Source of the DNA: Dehalococcoidia bacterium
Lineage (GTDB): Bacteria > Chloroflexota > Dehalococcoidia > UBA3495 > JAAXIE01
DNA length: 7,732 nucleotides
Assembly (NCBI GenBank): GCA_012270525.1
Contig: JAAXIE010000296.1
Coordinates: 1 to 7,732 of the forward strand
Direction: 5' to 3'
This document shows, one piece after another, positions 1-5,992 of this stretch (the first letter of the stretch is position 1; each line of letters starts with the position of its first letter). The notes under the pieces are model-generated. The model was not told the DNA's origin and did not search any database. It saw only the letters and a program-made list of their open reading frames with translations. Position numbers and translations under genes: made by a program.

Positions 1-1527
1 AACCGCTCGGTGCTGCTGCTGGAAGCAGGTCCCGACTATCCGGACTTCGCCCACCTGCCCGATGAACTCAAATACGGCTACGACGCCTCTGCCGAGGGCC
101 CGATCATCCGCACCCCGGGAGGCCACCCCATTACCCTCCAGACCGACCAGCACAACTGGCAGTACGTGGCCCGCTCCACCGATCTGGCTCCGCCCATGCC
201 CATCCCCAGGGGAAGGGTCACCGGTGGCTCCAGTGCGGTCAACTTCTCCGGCTTCCACCGTGGCGTACCCGAAGATTTCGACGCTTGGGCCGCAATGGGC
301 AACGATCAGTGGAGCTTTGCCCAAGTCCTCCCCTACTACCGGAAAATCGAGACCGACGTCGATTTCCACGACGACAACCACGGCACCGACGGCCCCATCT
401 TCGTGCACCACGCCAAGAAGGAGGACTGGCATCCCATCCAGCAAGCCTTCTTCAACGCCTGCATCGATGCTGGTTTCCCCGAGGTCGAGGATCACAACAG
501 CCCTTACTCCACCGGTGTGGGCCCTTCCATCAACAACAACCACAACCGGGTGCGGTTCAGCACCGCCCTGGGGTATCTCGACCCCGCCCGGCACCGTCTC
601 AACCTGACAGTCCGGCCCAACTGCTATGTGCAGAGGGTTGTCTTCGACGGGAACCGGGCCACTGGCGTCATGGTGGAGAGCGGTGGCGAGACCTTCGCAG
701 TCGACGCCGACCAGGTCATCCTCAGCGCGGGCGCGGTGGGGACGCCCCAGATACTGATGCTCTCCGGTGTCGGCCCCGCGGAACACCTGCAGAGCTTGGG
801 GATACCCGTGGTCTTGGACGTGCCCGGTGTCGGCCAGAACCTCCGCGACCACCCCAAGGTGTACGTCACCTGGAAGGCCAAGGACGACTACAGACCGGTA
901 TGGGACCGGCCCCGCTCCGGCATTGCCCTTCGTCTCACCTCTCCCGGTTCTTCCATGCCCAACGATGTGTCGGTGAACGTCAGCACCTTCGTCACCGAGC
1001 GGGCCAACCTCCTCGATGAGAACCGCACCACCCTGACCGACGACCCCACCGAATCGCGGCTGGTGGAAATGATGGTCCCTCTGCTCCTGCCGTTGAGTTC
1101 GGGCGAGTTGAGGCTGAATTCCACCGACCCGAAGGACAAGCCCTACCTCGACTACAACTACCTCGACGACCCCTTCGACCGGCAGCGTCTCCGGGACGGG
1201 GTAAAGCTGGCGATACAACTGGGCGGGCATCGCGACTTTGCCGACAAGCTGGGAGAGAGAGTTGCCCCCACCGATGCCGACCTGCAATCCGACGAGTCCC
1301 TGGACAGATGGCTGATGCGCGAGGCCACTACTTTTTCGCACATCTCCTGCACCTGCAAGATGGGGCCCCGCTCCGACCCAATGGCCGTCGTAGACCAGAC
1401 GGGAGTCGTTTACGGCATGGAGAATCTGCGCATCGTCGATGCCTCCATCATGCCCGACCTGGTGCGAAACGCCATCAACCCCACCGTGATCATGCTCGGC
1501 CAGAAAATCGCCGACCAGATCAAGTAG
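1..1527 (+). CDS. GMC-family FAD-dependent oxidoreductase (choline dehydrogenase-like), 5' end missing
   Basis: The reading frame is open from the first base, so the true start and the GxGxxG FAD-binding loop lie outside the window; 508 residues remain. The visible N-terminus (VLLLEAGPDY) is the second beta strand of the Rossmann fold, ending in the acidic residue that binds the FAD ribose. GMC signature 1 is at about residues 69-93 (RGRVTGGSSAVN, then RGVPEDFDAW). Signature 2 is at 244-258 (GAVGTPQILMLSGVG). The catalytic pair is His447 (HISCTCKMG) and Asn493 (NAINPT). Family members oxidise alcohols such as choline, other primary alcohols or sugars at the FAD N5, in the cytoplasm; the sequence does not fix the substrate. 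The usual 'GTC' before KMG reads 'CTC' here. A GNAT gene follows after 13 bases, suggesting co-transcription. The family call is very secure and the substrate unknown. Confidence 0.96.
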   Translation, partial: NRSVLLLEAGPDYPDFAHLPDELKYGYDASAEGPIIRTPGGHPITLQTDQHNWQYVARSTDLAPPMPIPRGRVTGGSSAVNFSGFHRGVPEDFDAWAAMGNDQWSFAQVLPYYRKIETDVDFHDDNHGTDGPIFVHHAKKEDWHPIQQAFFNACIDAGFPEVEDHNSPYSTGVGPSINNNHNRVRFSTALGYLDPARHRLNLTVRPNCYVQRVVFDGNRATGVMVESGGETFAVDADQVILSAGAVGTPQILMLSGVGPAEHLQSLGIPVVLDVPGVGQNLRDHPKVYVTWKAKDDYRPVWDRPRSGIALRLTSPGSSMPNDVSVNVSTFVTERANLLDENRTTLTDDPTESRLVEMMVPLLLPLSSGELRLNSTDPKDKPYLDYNYLDDPFDRQRLRDGVKLAIQLGGHRDFADKLGERVAPTDADLQSDESLDRWLMREATTFSHISCTCKMGPRSDPMAVVDQTGVVYGMENLRIVDASIMPDLVRNAINPTVIMLGQKIADQIK

Positions 1528-1540
1528 CCGGAGCCGGGAG

Positions 1541-2020
1541 TTGACTCATGCCCTGGAAACCACGCCCCGGTTCCTGGTCCGTACAGCCACCATTGACGAT
1601 CAGGAAGCCTTGGTGGCCTTCCAGCAGCGCATGGCTTGGGAGACGGAAGAGCGGGAACTGTCGCTGGATACCCTGCGGCAAGGAATAGCTGGCGTATTTG
1701 ACCATCCGGAACGAGGCTTCTACCTCGTGGCCGAAGCCGATGGCTTGGTCGTAGCAGGACTGCTGGTTACCTACGAATGGAGCGACTGGCGGGCTGCCAA
1801 CTTCTGGTGGATACAGAGCGTATTCGTCGAAGCAGGTTGGCGACGTCGCGGTGTCTATCGCACCATGTACGAGCGGGTGCGAAAACTGGCCTCCGACTGC
1901 GGGAACGTTTGCGGTCTCCGCCTTTACGTGGAGCAGGACAATCATGCGGCCCAGCGCACCTACGAGGCGATGGGCATGCATCGCACCCGGTACCATATGT
2001 ACGAGACCGAACTGCGGTAG
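1541..2020 (+). CDS. GNAT-family N-acetyltransferase, TTG start
   Basis: This 159-residue protein is the usual length for a single GNAT domain, which transfers an acetyl group from acetyl-CoA to an amine. Seen in the sequence: an N-terminal strand FLVRTATIDD, the central strand pair (FYLVAEADGLVVAGLLVTYE), motif A with the acetyl-CoA pyrophosphate loop (VFVEAGWRRRGVYRTMYE) and motif B (NHAAQRTYEAMGM). The loop follows R-x-x-G but has Tyr where most members have Gly or Ala, a tolerated variant. The start is TTG at 1541, chosen because GGAG at 1530-1533 sits 7 bases upstream and no ATG or GTG lies in frame near the N-terminus; the ATG at 1548 is in another frame. It lies 13 bases after the GMC gene, so it probably shares its mRNA. 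The substrate cannot be read from the sequence; it could be a small amine, an amino acid or a protein N-terminus. Confidence 0.9.
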   Translation: MTHALETTPRFLVRTATIDDQEALVAFQQRMAWETEERELSLDTLRQGIAGVFDHPERGFYLVAEADGLVVAGLLVTYEWSDWRAANFWWIQSVFVEAGWRRRGVYRTMYERVRKLASDCGNVCGLRLYVEQDNHAAQRTYEAMGMHRTRYHMYETELR

Positions 2021-2051
2021 GACCCGGTGCTCGGTGTAGTGGTGGAAGGCG

Positions 2052-2057
2052 TATAAT
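2052..2057 (+). promoter_or_regulatory. Candidate -10 box (TATAAT) for the FKBP lipoprotein gene
   Basis: An exact TATAAT lies in the 85-base gap between the acetyltransferase and the FKBP gene, about 50 bases before the GTG start. No convincing -35 box is found 15-19 bases upstream and there is no TGn extension, so the call rests on the -10 alone in a GC-rich setting. It suggests the FKBP gene is transcribed separately from the GMC-GNAT pair. Confidence 0.5.
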
Positions 2058-2105
2058 TCTCCGGTAATACTCGTCGGTTATCTCCTCTGAAGGAAGGGCC
2101 TCATC

Positions 2106-2993
2106 GTGAAACTTGTATACTTGCTCGCCCTGATTCTGCTGGTCGCCATCGCAACCATGGCCTGTTCCGGGGACCCGCCCTCGCCCAGCCCTACGGCAAC
2201 GGCAGTTTCAACGGCTGAAGCTGATGCCAGTCCACCCGCCGACCCCGCTGCAACCCAGGAGCCATCGGCCCCCACCGCCACACCTGGACCTACCGATACA
2301 CCCGGGCCCGACACCGCCGTTTCCACGACGCGGCCAGCCGATACGCCGGCAACTCCAACGGCCACCGCCGAACCCAGACAGCCAACCCCAACCTCCGCAC
2401 CCACGGCGACCCCAGCCGCCCCGGAGACGCCATCGCCTGTACCCGATCCTGCACCAACTGCGCCAGCGCCTGCACCGTCTCCCGACCCCGCGACGCCCGT
2501 ACCGACAGCAGAACCTGAGAGGACGGAACCGGAACCAGACCCGGAACCCTCCCCCGATCCTGAAACGCCAGACCCAACCCCCTCCCCTGTTGCGTCACCC
2601 GCTGTCGACCCAGCCACGTCCACACAGGGAACAACGCCCAGCTTTCCGGGGGTGCCGGTCAAGACGGATTCCGGTCTGTTCTACGTGGACGAGCTTGTCG
2701 GTTCAGGCGACGTTGCCGAGTCCGGCACGGTGGTCGAGGTCCACTACACCGGTCAGTTGATGGACGGCACCATATTCGACACCAGTGCGGAACGGGGGCC
2801 CTTCCAATTCACCCTGGGCCAAGGCATCGTGATTGACGGCTGGGAAGAGGGCATCGCCGGAATGAAGGTTGGGGGCAGACGTCTCCTCGTCATACCGCCT
2901 GATCTGGCTTATGGAGACCAGGGATTCGGGGACCTGATTCCGCCCCGCGCCACCTTGCTATTCCACGTCGACCTGCTCAGCGTGTCCCCCTAG
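2106..2993 (+). CDS. FKBP-type peptidyl-prolyl cis-trans isomerase, secreted lipoprotein with long Pro/Thr-rich linker
   Basis: This 295-residue protein starts at GTG, with AGGAAGG at 2091-2097 placed 8 bases upstream. Residues 1-20 form a lipoprotein signal peptide: a single Lys, a hydrophobic stretch and the lipobox-like TMAC, with Cys20 as the lipidation site. Residues 21 to about 180 are a low-complexity tether dominated by Pro, Thr, Ala, Ser, Asp and Glu, turning acidic near the end (EPEPDPEPSPDPE). Residues 185-295 are one FKBP domain. Nearly all active-site positions of FKBP12 are kept: Tyr214, Phe224, Asp225, Phe235, Val242, Ile243, Trp246, Tyr269, Ile279 and Phe286. The position of FKBP12 His87 is Phe274. 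It should catalyse prolyl isomerisation in secreted proteins outside the membrane, with the linker spanning the envelope. It converges tail to tail with the Nudix gene. Confidence 0.95.
   Translation: MKLVYLLALILLVAIATMACSGDPPSPSPTATAVSTAEADASPPADPAATQEPSAPTATPGPTDTPGPDTAVSTTRPADTPATPTATAEPRQPTPTSAPTATPAAPETPSPVPDPAPTAPAPAPSPDPATPVPTAEPERTEPEPDPEPSPDPETPDPTPSPVASPAVDPATSTQGTTPSFPGVPVKTDSGLFYVDELVGSGDVAESGTVVEVHYTGQLMDGTIFDTSAERGPFQFTLGQGIVIDGWEEGIAGMKVGGRRLLVIPPDLAYGDQGFGDLIPPRATLLFHVDLLSVSP
2166..2645 (+). repeat. Low-complexity Pro/Thr-rich coding stretch (linker of the FKBP lipoprotein)
   Basis: About 160 codons encode irregular runs of TP, AP, SP, DP and EP dipeptides. The codons for the same residues vary, so there is no long exact DNA repeat. 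This is a compositional linker rather than a tandem array. The bias also opens long antisense frames that encode Gly/Ser/Val-rich nonsense. Confidence 0.8.
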
Positions 2994-3006
2994 CGCGCGG
3001 GGACAC
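2982..3006. terminator. Hairpin between the convergent FKBP and Nudix genes; possible bidirectional terminator
   Basis: GTGTCCCC at 2982-2989 and GGGGACAC at 2999-3006 form a perfect 8-bp GC-rich stem around a 9-base loop. The loop contains the FKBP stop codon and the 3' arm touches the Nudix stop codon. Its place between two convergent stops fits a terminator for both strands, but neither side is followed by a T-run, so it would be an atypical or Rho-assisted one. Confidence 0.45.
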
Positions 3007-3593
3007 TAGCTCTTGGGAGCGAAGAGGCTCCATCCGGGGCGGGTGAGGCTGTCATCGCTGCGGTCGACGCCAAAGCCCTCCGTCGATGGTAGTTCCAAGG
3101 CCCGCCGTATGGCCCATACCGAGAGGCCCTGCACTCGGTCCATCTCCGCGATCTCATCAAGGCTGAAATAACCGGCACCGATCGTCTCATCACCATCGAA
3201 GCTGGGTTCGCCTGAAATTGGGGTCAGCCGGAACACCACGTAGATGTTGGCGCTCGGCCCTCCGATGGAGCCAGCGATGGAGTGGCGGAACCCCACGATG
3301 TCCTCCACCTTCGCCACAACGCCTGCTTCTTCCAATACCTCGCGTTCCACCGCGTCGACGATCTCCTCGTCGGCCTCCACATACCCGCCGGGAAGCTGCC
3401 ATGCCCCGCGGTTCGGGTTGATGCCCCGCTGGATGAGCAGCCCCTTGTTGTCGCGGATCACCACGCCACCGCACCCTATGGAGTAGTCCCCGAAATGAAA
3501 ATAGCGACAACCCTCCCTTGGACAGGCAGGACGCTCACGGCCACCCTCCATCTGCGACACCAGTGGCGTACCGCAGCGCGGGCAGAAATTCAT
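3006..3593 (-). CDS. Nudix hydrolase with N-terminal zinc ribbon
   Basis: This 195-residue protein has a four-cysteine zinc ribbon at residues 4-29 (Cys4, Cys7, Cys24, Cys29) followed by a Nudix fold. The Nudix box at 70-92 matches GX5EX7REUXEEXGU exactly, with Gly70, Glu76, Arg84, Glu85, Glu88 and Glu89, so the Mg-binding catalytic site is intact. Family members cleave nucleoside diphosphates linked to another moiety. The NudC signature SQPWPFP, which marks NADH or NAD-RNA pyrophosphatases, is absent. The ribbon-Nudix order resembles ADP-ribose/FAD pyrophosphatases of the plant NUDX23 type (from memory). The start ATG is preceded by a perfect AGGAGGT 5 bases away. It lies 63 bases downstream of the CinA-like fusion gene and has its own extended -10 box, so it may be read both from that operon and alone. 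The exact substrate is unresolved. Confidence 0.94.
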   Translation of the reverse strand: MNFCPRCGTPLVSQMEGGRERPACPREGCRYFHFGDYSIGCGGVVIRDNKGLLIQRGINPNRGAWQLPGGYVEADEEIVDAVEREVLEEAGVVAKVEDIVGFRHSIAGSIGGPSANIYVVFRLTPISGEPSFDGDETIGAGYFSLDEIAEMDRVQGLSVWAIRRALELPSTEGFGVDRSDDSLTRPGWSLFAPKS

Positions 3594-3598
3594 GGAGC

Positions 3599-3605
3599 AC
3601 CTCCT
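3599..3605 (-). promoter_or_regulatory. Consensus Shine-Dalgarno for the Nudix gene
   Basis: AGGAGGT on the minus strand, 5 bases before the ATG at 3593. This is the strongest ribosome binding site in the window and fixes the Nudix start, so the zinc-ribbon Cys4 is part of the protein. Confidence 0.85.
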
Positions 3606-3650
3606 GTCAGTGGGCGGTCACCGCGAAAAATGTCATGGATAGGGCAGGCG

Positions 3651-3659
3651 ATTATATCA
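3651..3659 (-). promoter_or_regulatory. Extended -10 promoter (TGATATAAT) for the Nudix gene, overlapping the upstream stop codon
   Basis: On the minus strand the sequence reads TGA-TATAAT: a perfect -10 hexamer with the TGn extension, whose TGA is also the stop codon of the fusion gene. No -35 match was found at 16-18 bases, as allowed for extended -10 promoters. Transcription would begin near 3644, giving a leader of about 50 bases. It would allow Nudix expression independent of the upstream genes. Confidence 0.6.
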
Positions 3660-4856
3660 GGGCCGTCGCACTCCGCTGCGCAACTCCGTGGCCCCTGACT
3701 CGGTCGCCCGTTGCTCTCCCCGTAACTCAGTAGACGACACATCTGCCCTGAAGTCCGCCTCCGGGATCCCATGAAACAGCTGGGCGTGCTCCGCGGGCAC
3801 GGGCACATCACCCAGCCCACGGAACGAACCCTCGTTGACGCGCCCCGCAACCATGATGCGACACCCCAGGTCCCCGATTTCCTTCAAGGCTGCTCTCATG
3901 GCGTCTTCGTCGTCGCCGTAATAGCGCGGGTGCACCAGCCTGACGGCGGTCTCCCAGCCCAGCACTATCGTGCAGCCGGGCAGGAGCCGGGCCTTCTCCA
4001 GGAACGTGGGCGCGCGGGTGAGGATCACCGGGCTACGCCCCCGAAACTGACCGATCCGGCCCTCCACCTCCGCCGTGGTAAGCGGTGGCTTGTCCACGTT
4101 GGCCACCGAGAGCTCGAATGCGAGCTGTGATCCGGTGATCCGGGAAGCCACCTCCGCCAGCCTGAGGTGCCCCTCATGCAGCGGCCGGAACGACCCAGGC
4201 AGCACCGCTCCCTCCCACGGTTCGTTGACCTCCAAACGCCCATCGGCATGCACCGTGACTGCATGAACGCCGTGCGCCGATTCCGGCTCGGTCAATGCCT
4301 CTACCGGGTTGGAGTGCTTCCAGCGTGACACCTCCAACTGGTCGCCTTCCGTGAGCAGCGAAGGAATATCGAAGGCCACCCCGCTGGCTTCCGCCAAGGC
4401 ACGGAGGGTCAACCGACTGCTGACATCCTCCTCGCCAGCCCGGTCCCGCAATCCCTTGTGCAGCACGAGGTTGCAGGTGGCCACCGTCTCCTCTCCCCAA
4501 GTTGCCACGCAGCAGCGGTGGTCGCCACGCTTGGGGCGGTTGGTGACCAGTGTTGCGGTGCAGGCCAGTCCTATAACCTGCTCGTCGCCTTCCCGCAGGG
4601 TCAAGGCCCGGTTGTAGGCCGCCTTGGCCATGTCGCGGGCGTTGCCGGGCGAAACATACTGCTCCGGCTCATGCCCCAGGAAGCCGATCATCGAGTTCCG
4701 GCCGTAGGGCACCAGGGCTTCCAACAGAGTGCGGGATGCGCCGGGAACGCTCAGGATCCAAGCCAGAGCCTCGGAGCCTGCCCCCGCAAGGGCCACCACG
4801 GCCTGCTCCGGCGTGGCGTGAATCGCCTCGATGACGGCACGAATGTCGTCGTCCAC
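3657..4856 (-). CDS. CinA C-terminal-like domain fused to an HxGH nucleotidyltransferase (NadD/NMNAT-like)
   Basis: This 399-residue protein has two domains. Residues 15-165 follow the CinA-C/PncC (NMN amidase) pattern: VPGAS at 37-41, a VSPGNARDMAKAA helix at 68-80 matching 'VSeevA..MA', and the hydrophobic strand VIGLACTATL leading to KRGDHRCCVATW. The canonical ESCTGG motif is replaced by about GAGSEAL at 25-31, so the usual Ser nucleophile appears lost, and TGIAGP is replaced by CTATLV. Residues 215-380 are a nucleotidyltransferase domain with GSFRPLHEGH at 221-230 (HxGH) and SSTELR at 374-379 (SSTxxR), both hallmarks of NadD/NMNAT-like adenylyltransferases. The likely role is pyridine-nucleotide metabolism in the cytosol, by inference. 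A 20-residue Arg/Glu-rich tail follows. The start is GTG with GGAG about 10 bases upstream, 18 bases after the FAH gene, so the two are co-transcribed. Domain assignment is firm; substrates are not. Confidence 0.88.
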   Translation of the reverse strand: MDDDIRAVIEAIHATPEQAVVALAGAGSEALAWILSVPGASRTLLEALVPYGRNSMIGFLGHEPEQYVSPGNARDMAKAAYNRALTLREGDEQVIGLACTATLVTNRPKRGDHRCCVATWGEETVATCNLVLHKGLRDRAGEEDVSSRLTLRALAEASGVAFDIPSLLTEGDQLEVSRWKHSNPVEALTEPESAHGVHAVTVHADGRLEVNEPWEGAVLPGSFRPLHEGHLRLAEVASRITGSQLAFELSVANVDKPPLTTAEVEGRIGQFRGRSPVILTRAPTFLEKARLLPGCTIVLGWETAVRLVHPRYYGDDEDAMRAALKEIGDLGCRIMVAGRVNEGSFRGLGDVPVPAEHAQLFHGIPEADFRADVSSTELRGEQRATESGATELRSGVRRP

Positions 4857-4874
4857 GCCCCGCCGTCTCCGCCT

Positions 4875-5753
4875 CTAGGACGTCCTGGTGCCTGGCGGGC
4901 GCCAGTGGGCATCTTTTCGCGGGCCGTGGGACCGCACGTTGAGGCTCAGCCGCTCCAAGCCTTCCACTTCCACCTCGACCCGGTCGCCGTCGTTCACCGG
5001 AGAAAGACCGATGTGGTGCGTGCCACAGCAGATGACGTCCCCCGGCATCAGCGTGATGTACTGGGTTAGCCAAGCGATTTGCGCCCGCACCGGGTGGTTC
5101 ATCTCCCCAGTGTTGTAGTCCTGCCGCAATTCGCCGTTCAGCCACAGGCGGACCCGCAGGTCTTGTGGGTCGGGCACCTCGTCCCTGGTGACGATTACCG
5201 GCCCGATGGGCGCGTAGGTGTCCATCCCTTTTCCCATGAAGGTGGTGCGCCGGTTGGGAATGGCACGGTTGGAAACGTCCACGAAATTGAGGTAGCCGAA
5301 CACCAGGTCAAGAGCATCCTCTTCCGACACATGCTTGCCCTCGCGCCCGATGACGTATCCCAGTTCCGGCTCGGGGTGGTGCACCAGGGCCTCCGGTATG
5401 TCCGGTATCTCGATGGTGTCCCCGTGCCCGATGATCCCTGTGGCCCCCTTGTAGAAGAAGTCCGGTGGCTGGATGTTCGGTTCGTCCTTGTCCTGGTAGT
5501 TTGAGAATGCTGCCAGAATGTTGTGCGGCCGTGGCAGCGGAGGCCTGATCCTGACGCTGGACACGGGTACGCCCTGCTGTGTGTTGGCGATGGCCTCGAA
5601 CCGTGGCCGGAAGCCGTCGAAGTTGGCTATGACCTCTTCCATCAGGTATTCAGGGGGCCGGATGCCCACGTGCTCAAGCTCGCCGGTCACGTCGACCACC
5701 CGGTCGCCGCGTAGCACTCCCATGCGGTAATCGTCGAAAAAGAGAAGCTTCAG
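4875..5753 (-). CDS. Fumarylacetoacetate hydrolase (FAH)-family protein, probable CTG start
   Basis: This 292-residue protein carries the FAH fold. Seen motifs are FYKG at about 100-103, the metal-binding acidic trio in PEPELGYVIG (Glu128, Glu130) and VDVSNR (Asp159), GKGMDTYAPIGP at 174-185, and PGDVICCGTHHIG at 237-249. Family members hydrolyse or decarboxylate 2-oxo/2,4-diketo acids using Mg or Mn in aromatic-compound catabolism; the substrate is not readable. The frame is open back to a TTG at 5819, but that codon falls inside a good promoter. The CTG at 5753 has GGAGGT 6 bases upstream and gives a family-typical N-terminus (MKLLFFDDYRMGVL). The next in-frame ATG, at 5723, would delete the first strand. 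It is the first gene of the minus-strand operon, followed after 18 bases by the CinA/nucleotidyltransferase fusion. The family call is secure, the start likely. Confidence 0.94.
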   Translation of the reverse strand: MKLLFFDDYRMGVLRGDRVVDVTGELEHVGIRPPEYLMEEVIANFDGFRPRFEAIANTQQGVPVSSVRIRPPLPRPHNILAAFSNYQDKDEPNIQPPDFFYKGATGIIGHGDTIEIPDIPEALVHHPEPELGYVIGREGKHVSEEDALDLVFGYLNFVDVSNRAIPNRRTTFMGKGMDTYAPIGPVIVTRDEVPDPQDLRVRLWLNGELRQDYNTGEMNHPVRAQIAWLTQYITLMPGDVICCGTHHIGLSPVNDGDRVEVEVEGLERLSLNVRSHGPRKDAHWRPPGTRTS

Positions 5754-5759
5754 AGCAAC

Positions 5760-5765
5760 ACCTCC
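5760..5765 (-). promoter_or_regulatory. Shine-Dalgarno that points to a CTG start for the FAH gene
   Basis: GGAGGT on the minus strand lies 6 bases before the CTG at 5753 and within the mRNA predicted from the promoter at 5798-5826. There is no ATG, GTG or TTG in frame at suitable spacing, so this site selects CTG. Confidence 0.75.
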
Positions 5766-5797
5766 GGGTAGGTGTTTGGGCCGGAGCCAGTGGCCCA

Positions 5798-5826
5798 AGT
5801 ATCTGGAGGGCCCCTGCAAAAGTCAA
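5798..5826 (-). promoter_or_regulatory. Sigma-70-type promoter for the FAH / CinA-fusion operon
   Basis: On the minus strand TTGACT (5826-5821) and GATACT (5803-5798) are separated by exactly 17 bases. That is 5/6 and 4/6 matches to the consensus boxes. Transcription should begin near 5791, leaving a leader of about 38 bases before the CTG start. It faces away from the promoter at 5883-5911, so this is a divergent promoter region. Confidence 0.65.
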
Positions 5827-5844
5827 GCTGGCCTAGCCTGGCTT
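5825..5844. repeat. Imperfect palindrome between the divergent promoters, possible operator
   Basis: The stretch begins AAGC and ends GCTT, with partly matching inner arms (TGGCC-TAGCC-TGG) and an AGCTGGC/AGCCTGGC near-repeat. It overlaps the edge of the FAH -35 box. Position and partial symmetry would fit a repressor site, but the match is imperfect. Confidence 0.25.
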
Positions 5845-5882
5845 AAGTCCGGCCCTGGCGTGCCGCTGGCGCCGCTTTCCCG

Positions 5883-5911
5883 TTGACATCCCAAGCCCAC
5901 GGGCCTATAAC
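5883..5911 (+). promoter_or_regulatory. Near-consensus sigma-70 promoter for the GatC/AtzG-like gene
   Basis: A perfect TTGACA at 5883-5888 and TATAAC at 5906-5911 (5/6) are separated by the optimal 17 bases. This is the best promoter in the window. Initiation near 5918 gives a leader of about 75 bases. Such strength for a lone 62-residue protein is notable. Confidence 0.8.
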
Positions 5912-5948
5912 AGCGTGCAAAGAGCCACACCAGCAGTCTGCGGGGCCC

Positions 5949-5980
5949 TGATCCCGTGATCCCCTGACTCCCCCTGACCA
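5949..5980 (+). repeat. Short TGA(T/C)-CCC direct repeats in the leader of the GatC/AtzG-like gene
   Basis: TGATCCC occurs at 5949 and 5957, followed by related TGAC units at 5965 and 5975, a spacing of 8-10 bases between the promoter and the ribosome binding site. They could be a protein- or RNA-binding array or simple slippage-derived repeats; the sequence alone does not decide. Confidence 0.35.
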
Positions 5981-5992
5981 AGGAGCATCCCA

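Noticed and set aside
285..1019. 244-codon frame within the GMC gene
   Set aside because: It is Arg/Pro/His-rich and overlaps the conserved GMC signatures in another frame.
1548..1700. ATG at 1548 as an alternative gene start
   Set aside because: It is out of frame with the acetyltransferase and reaches a stop after about 50 codons without recognisable features.
2078..2662. Long antisense open frame (194 codons) opposite the FKBP linker
   Set aside because: It encodes only Gly/Ser/Val/Ala low-complexity sequence, the complement of Pro/Thr/Ala codons; the plus strand has a signal peptide and FKBP domain in one frame.
3006..3593. NudC-type NADH/NAD-RNA pyrophosphatase assignment for the Nudix protein
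   Set aside because: The zinc ribbon and Nudix box fit, but the SQPWPFP signature downstream of the box is absent.
5754..5819. N-terminal extension of the FAH protein from the TTG at 5819
   Set aside because: The 22 extra residues are not family-like, and the region contains a 17-base-spaced promoter and the ribosome binding site for the CTG start.
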